In this document: positions 39,013 through 40,185 of the stretch, piece by piece
Numbering within the stretch: the first letter of the stretch is position 1
Layout of the letters: each line of letters begins with the position of its first letter
Source of the DNA: Verrucomicrobiales bacterium
GTDB taxonomy: Bacteria; Verrucomicrobiota; Verrucomicrobiia; Verrucomicrobiales; DEV007
DNA length: 40,185 bases
Direction: 5' to 3'
Assembly (NCBI GenBank): GCA_021648365.1
Contig: JAKISY010000034.1
Span: 1 to 40,185, forward strand
The notes under the pieces: model-generated
Told to the model about the DNA's origin: nothing
Databases searched by the model: none
The model's input: only the letters and a program-made list of their open reading frames with translations
Made by a program: the position numbers and the translations under genes

Positions 39013-40047
39013 ATGCGCTCATCAAAAAACAAAACATCCTCAAATAGCAAGGCTGACAAAACTGCCGTTGCAGACACGGTAACCGGCTCAGTCAGTCATG
39101 ACGATCACGTGATAGCCAAAGTGGAAGCCAATGCTGAAAAAAACGAAAAAGCCTTAGAAAGTGAATTTTCAGACCTTTCTGACCTCATCGATTCTAATAG
39201 AACCACTAAAGGACTCACCAGCGATGTCTCTCTCGAAGTCAGTTACGAACAAGGCCTCTACCCCTACCCTAAAAAGCTCAACAGCAAAGAATACGAGCAA
39301 CAAAAGCTGCACCTACAAGCAGAGCTGTTGAAAGTGCAACGCTGGGTCGGCGATGCTGGTAAAAAAGTCGTCACTATCTTCGAGGGTCGCGACGCCGCTG
39401 GCAAGGGCGGAGCCATCAAACGCTTCATGGAGCACCTCAACCCCCGCACCGCTCATGTCGTCGCGCTAGAAAAACCCACTGATAAAGAACGCGGACAGTG
39501 GTACTTTCAACGCTACGTGCGCCACCTACCCACCAACGGAGAAATGGTCTTTTTTGATCGCTCTTGGTACAACCGCACCGGTGTCGAAAGAGTTATGGGC
39601 TTCTGCAATTCCGTCGAGTACCTCGACTTCCTGCGCCAATGCCCGCTGCTAGAACGCATGTTCGCCAACGCCGGCATCACCCTCAACAAATATTGGTTTT
39701 CTGTCAGCCGCCTCGAACAACTACGCCGCTTCCACGCCCGCAAAACTGACCCTCTCAAACAATGGAAGCTCAGCCCTATCGACATGGAATCCCTGAACAA
39801 ATGGGACAACTACACCCGCGCCAAAGAATCTATGTTCTTCTACACCGATACCGCCGACGCGCCCTGGACCGTCATCAAATCCGATGACAAAAAACGCGCC
39901 CGCATCGAGTGCATGCGCCACTTCCTGCACAACCTCGATTACCCAGACAAAAACACCGATGCCGTCGGCACTCCCGACCCCCTGATCGTCGGACCAGCTT
40001 CGTCGGTGTATGACAAAAAAAACCACCCACTCGATCTGGAGGTTTGA
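39013..40047 (+). CDS. ppk2: PPK2-family polyphosphate kinase (long type)
   Basis: The start is set at ATG 39013; a GTG at 38983 is also possible. The 344-residue product has a polar, probably disordered N-terminus (about 1-70), then the PPK2 core: YEQGLYPYPKKLNSKEYEQQ, Walker A GRDAAGKGG at 125-133, EKPTDKERGQWYFQRYVRHL, Walker B MVFFDRSWYNRTGVERVMGF and the lid region NKYWFSVSRLEQLRRFHARK. C-terminal landmarks are DPLKQWKLSPIDMESLNKWD and TIKSDDKKRARI-like VIKSDDKKRARIECM. This resembles the PPK2 class that makes ATP or GTP from ADP or GDP with polyphosphate. It differs clearly from the PPK2 at 36954. Confidence 0.94.
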   Translation: MRSSKNKTSSNSKADKTAVADTVTGSVSHDDHVIAKVEANAEKNEKALESEFSDLSDLIDSNRTTKGLTSDVSLEVSYEQGLYPYPKKLNSKEYEQQKLHLQAELLKVQRWVGDAGKKVVTIFEGRDAAGKGGAIKRFMEHLNPRTAHVVALEKPTDKERGQWYFQRYVRHLPTNGEMVFFDRSWYNRTGVERVMGFCNSVEYLDFLRQCPLLERMFANAGITLNKYWFSVSRLEQLRRFHARKTDPLKQWKLSPIDMESLNKWDNYTRAKESMFFYTDTADAPWTVIKSDDKKRARIECMRHFLHNLDYPDKNTDAVGTPDPLIVGPASSVYDKKNHPLDLEV

Positions 40048-40185
40048 TGACTAAATGCTAGCTGTGAATTTCCACTCTCTGGTCGTAGGATCCGGGTGCT
40101 GATGACCGAATTATCATCGTAGGACTTATCGATCACACAGCGTTAATTCGATGATGTTCTTTCAAACTCAATCTAGAGCTTTTGG
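40048..40185. other. Right-edge intergenic stretch
   Basis: These 138 bp after the second PPK2 gene contain no recognised gene, hairpin or repeat. The gene that follows is outside the window. Confidence 0.5.

Noticed and set aside
39939..40136. Minus-strand frame across the end of the second PPK2 gene
   Set aside because: It overlaps the confirmed kinase gene and has no domain or ribosome site.

Overview
The window looks like a chromosomal segment from a member of the Verrucomicrobiota, or a close relative in the PVC group. The clues are a multi-haem secreted c-type cytochrome, a twin-arginine-exported sugar isomerase-like TIM barrel beside a XylR-type AraC regulator, a PQQ-like propeller, a ceramidase fused to a LamG domain, and many short degenerate intergenic repeats. 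This placement is inferred from gene content, not from a marker-gene tree. I see no rRNA, tRNA, CRISPR array, integrase or transposase.

Layout. (1) 1-5.2 kb: a five-haem cytochrome cut by the left edge, a DJ-1/PfpI protein and a TIM-barrel isomerase-like protein on the minus strand, diverging from a XylR-like regulator. (2) 5.2-8.1 kb: an accessory patch with a ParE-type toxin and its antitoxin, a solitary HicB-like protein, an endonuclease/phosphatase-fold protein, and two related membrane/PH-like proteins of which the smaller is deleted. It ends in a 124-bp microsatellite. (3) 8.1-13.6 kb: a PQQ-like propeller, then rsfS, cinA and a large exported Ig/FN3-type protein. (4) 13.6-19.4 kb: a long intergenic region with a perfect 50-bp palindrome, then the glycine-cleavage genes gcvT-gcvH-gcvP followed by a Nudix hydrolase and a small membrane ORF. 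(5) 19.5-25.7 kb: a small exported protein; an HtrA/Deg protease coupled by a TAGTG overlap to a membrane coiled-coil protein with a possible RelE-like C-terminus; a MoeB-rhodanese protein; and a multi-pass membrane protein. (6) 25.9-31.0 kb: a Trm112-like protein, a UbiE/MenG methyltransferase, a two-subunit 2-oxoacid:ferredoxin oxidoreductase with a strong terminator, and a HigB/HigA-like module with palindromes in its promoter. (7) 31.2-40.2 kb: an RlmI-like methyltransferase, two proteins with single C-terminal membrane anchors, a ceramidase/LamG protein, and two different PPK2 polyphosphate kinases flanking an ornithine-cyclodeaminase-family enzyme.

How the genes may work together. GcvT/H/P make up most of the glycine cleavage system; the lipoamide dehydrogenase is not in the window. 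KorA/KorB supply low-potential electron or 2-oxoacid chemistry. HtrA and its coupled partner suggest an envelope stress or quality-control unit. The PPK2 pair points to polyphosphate-driven nucleotide phosphorylation. The most unusual items are the sensor/coiled-coil/RelE-like fusion coupled to HtrA, the perfect palindrome, the SD-ATG microsatellite before a membrane protein gene, the deleted paralogue of that protein, and three small ORFs (14213-14377, 27029-27148, 36791-36946) of which two encode likely membrane peptides next to annotated enzymes.
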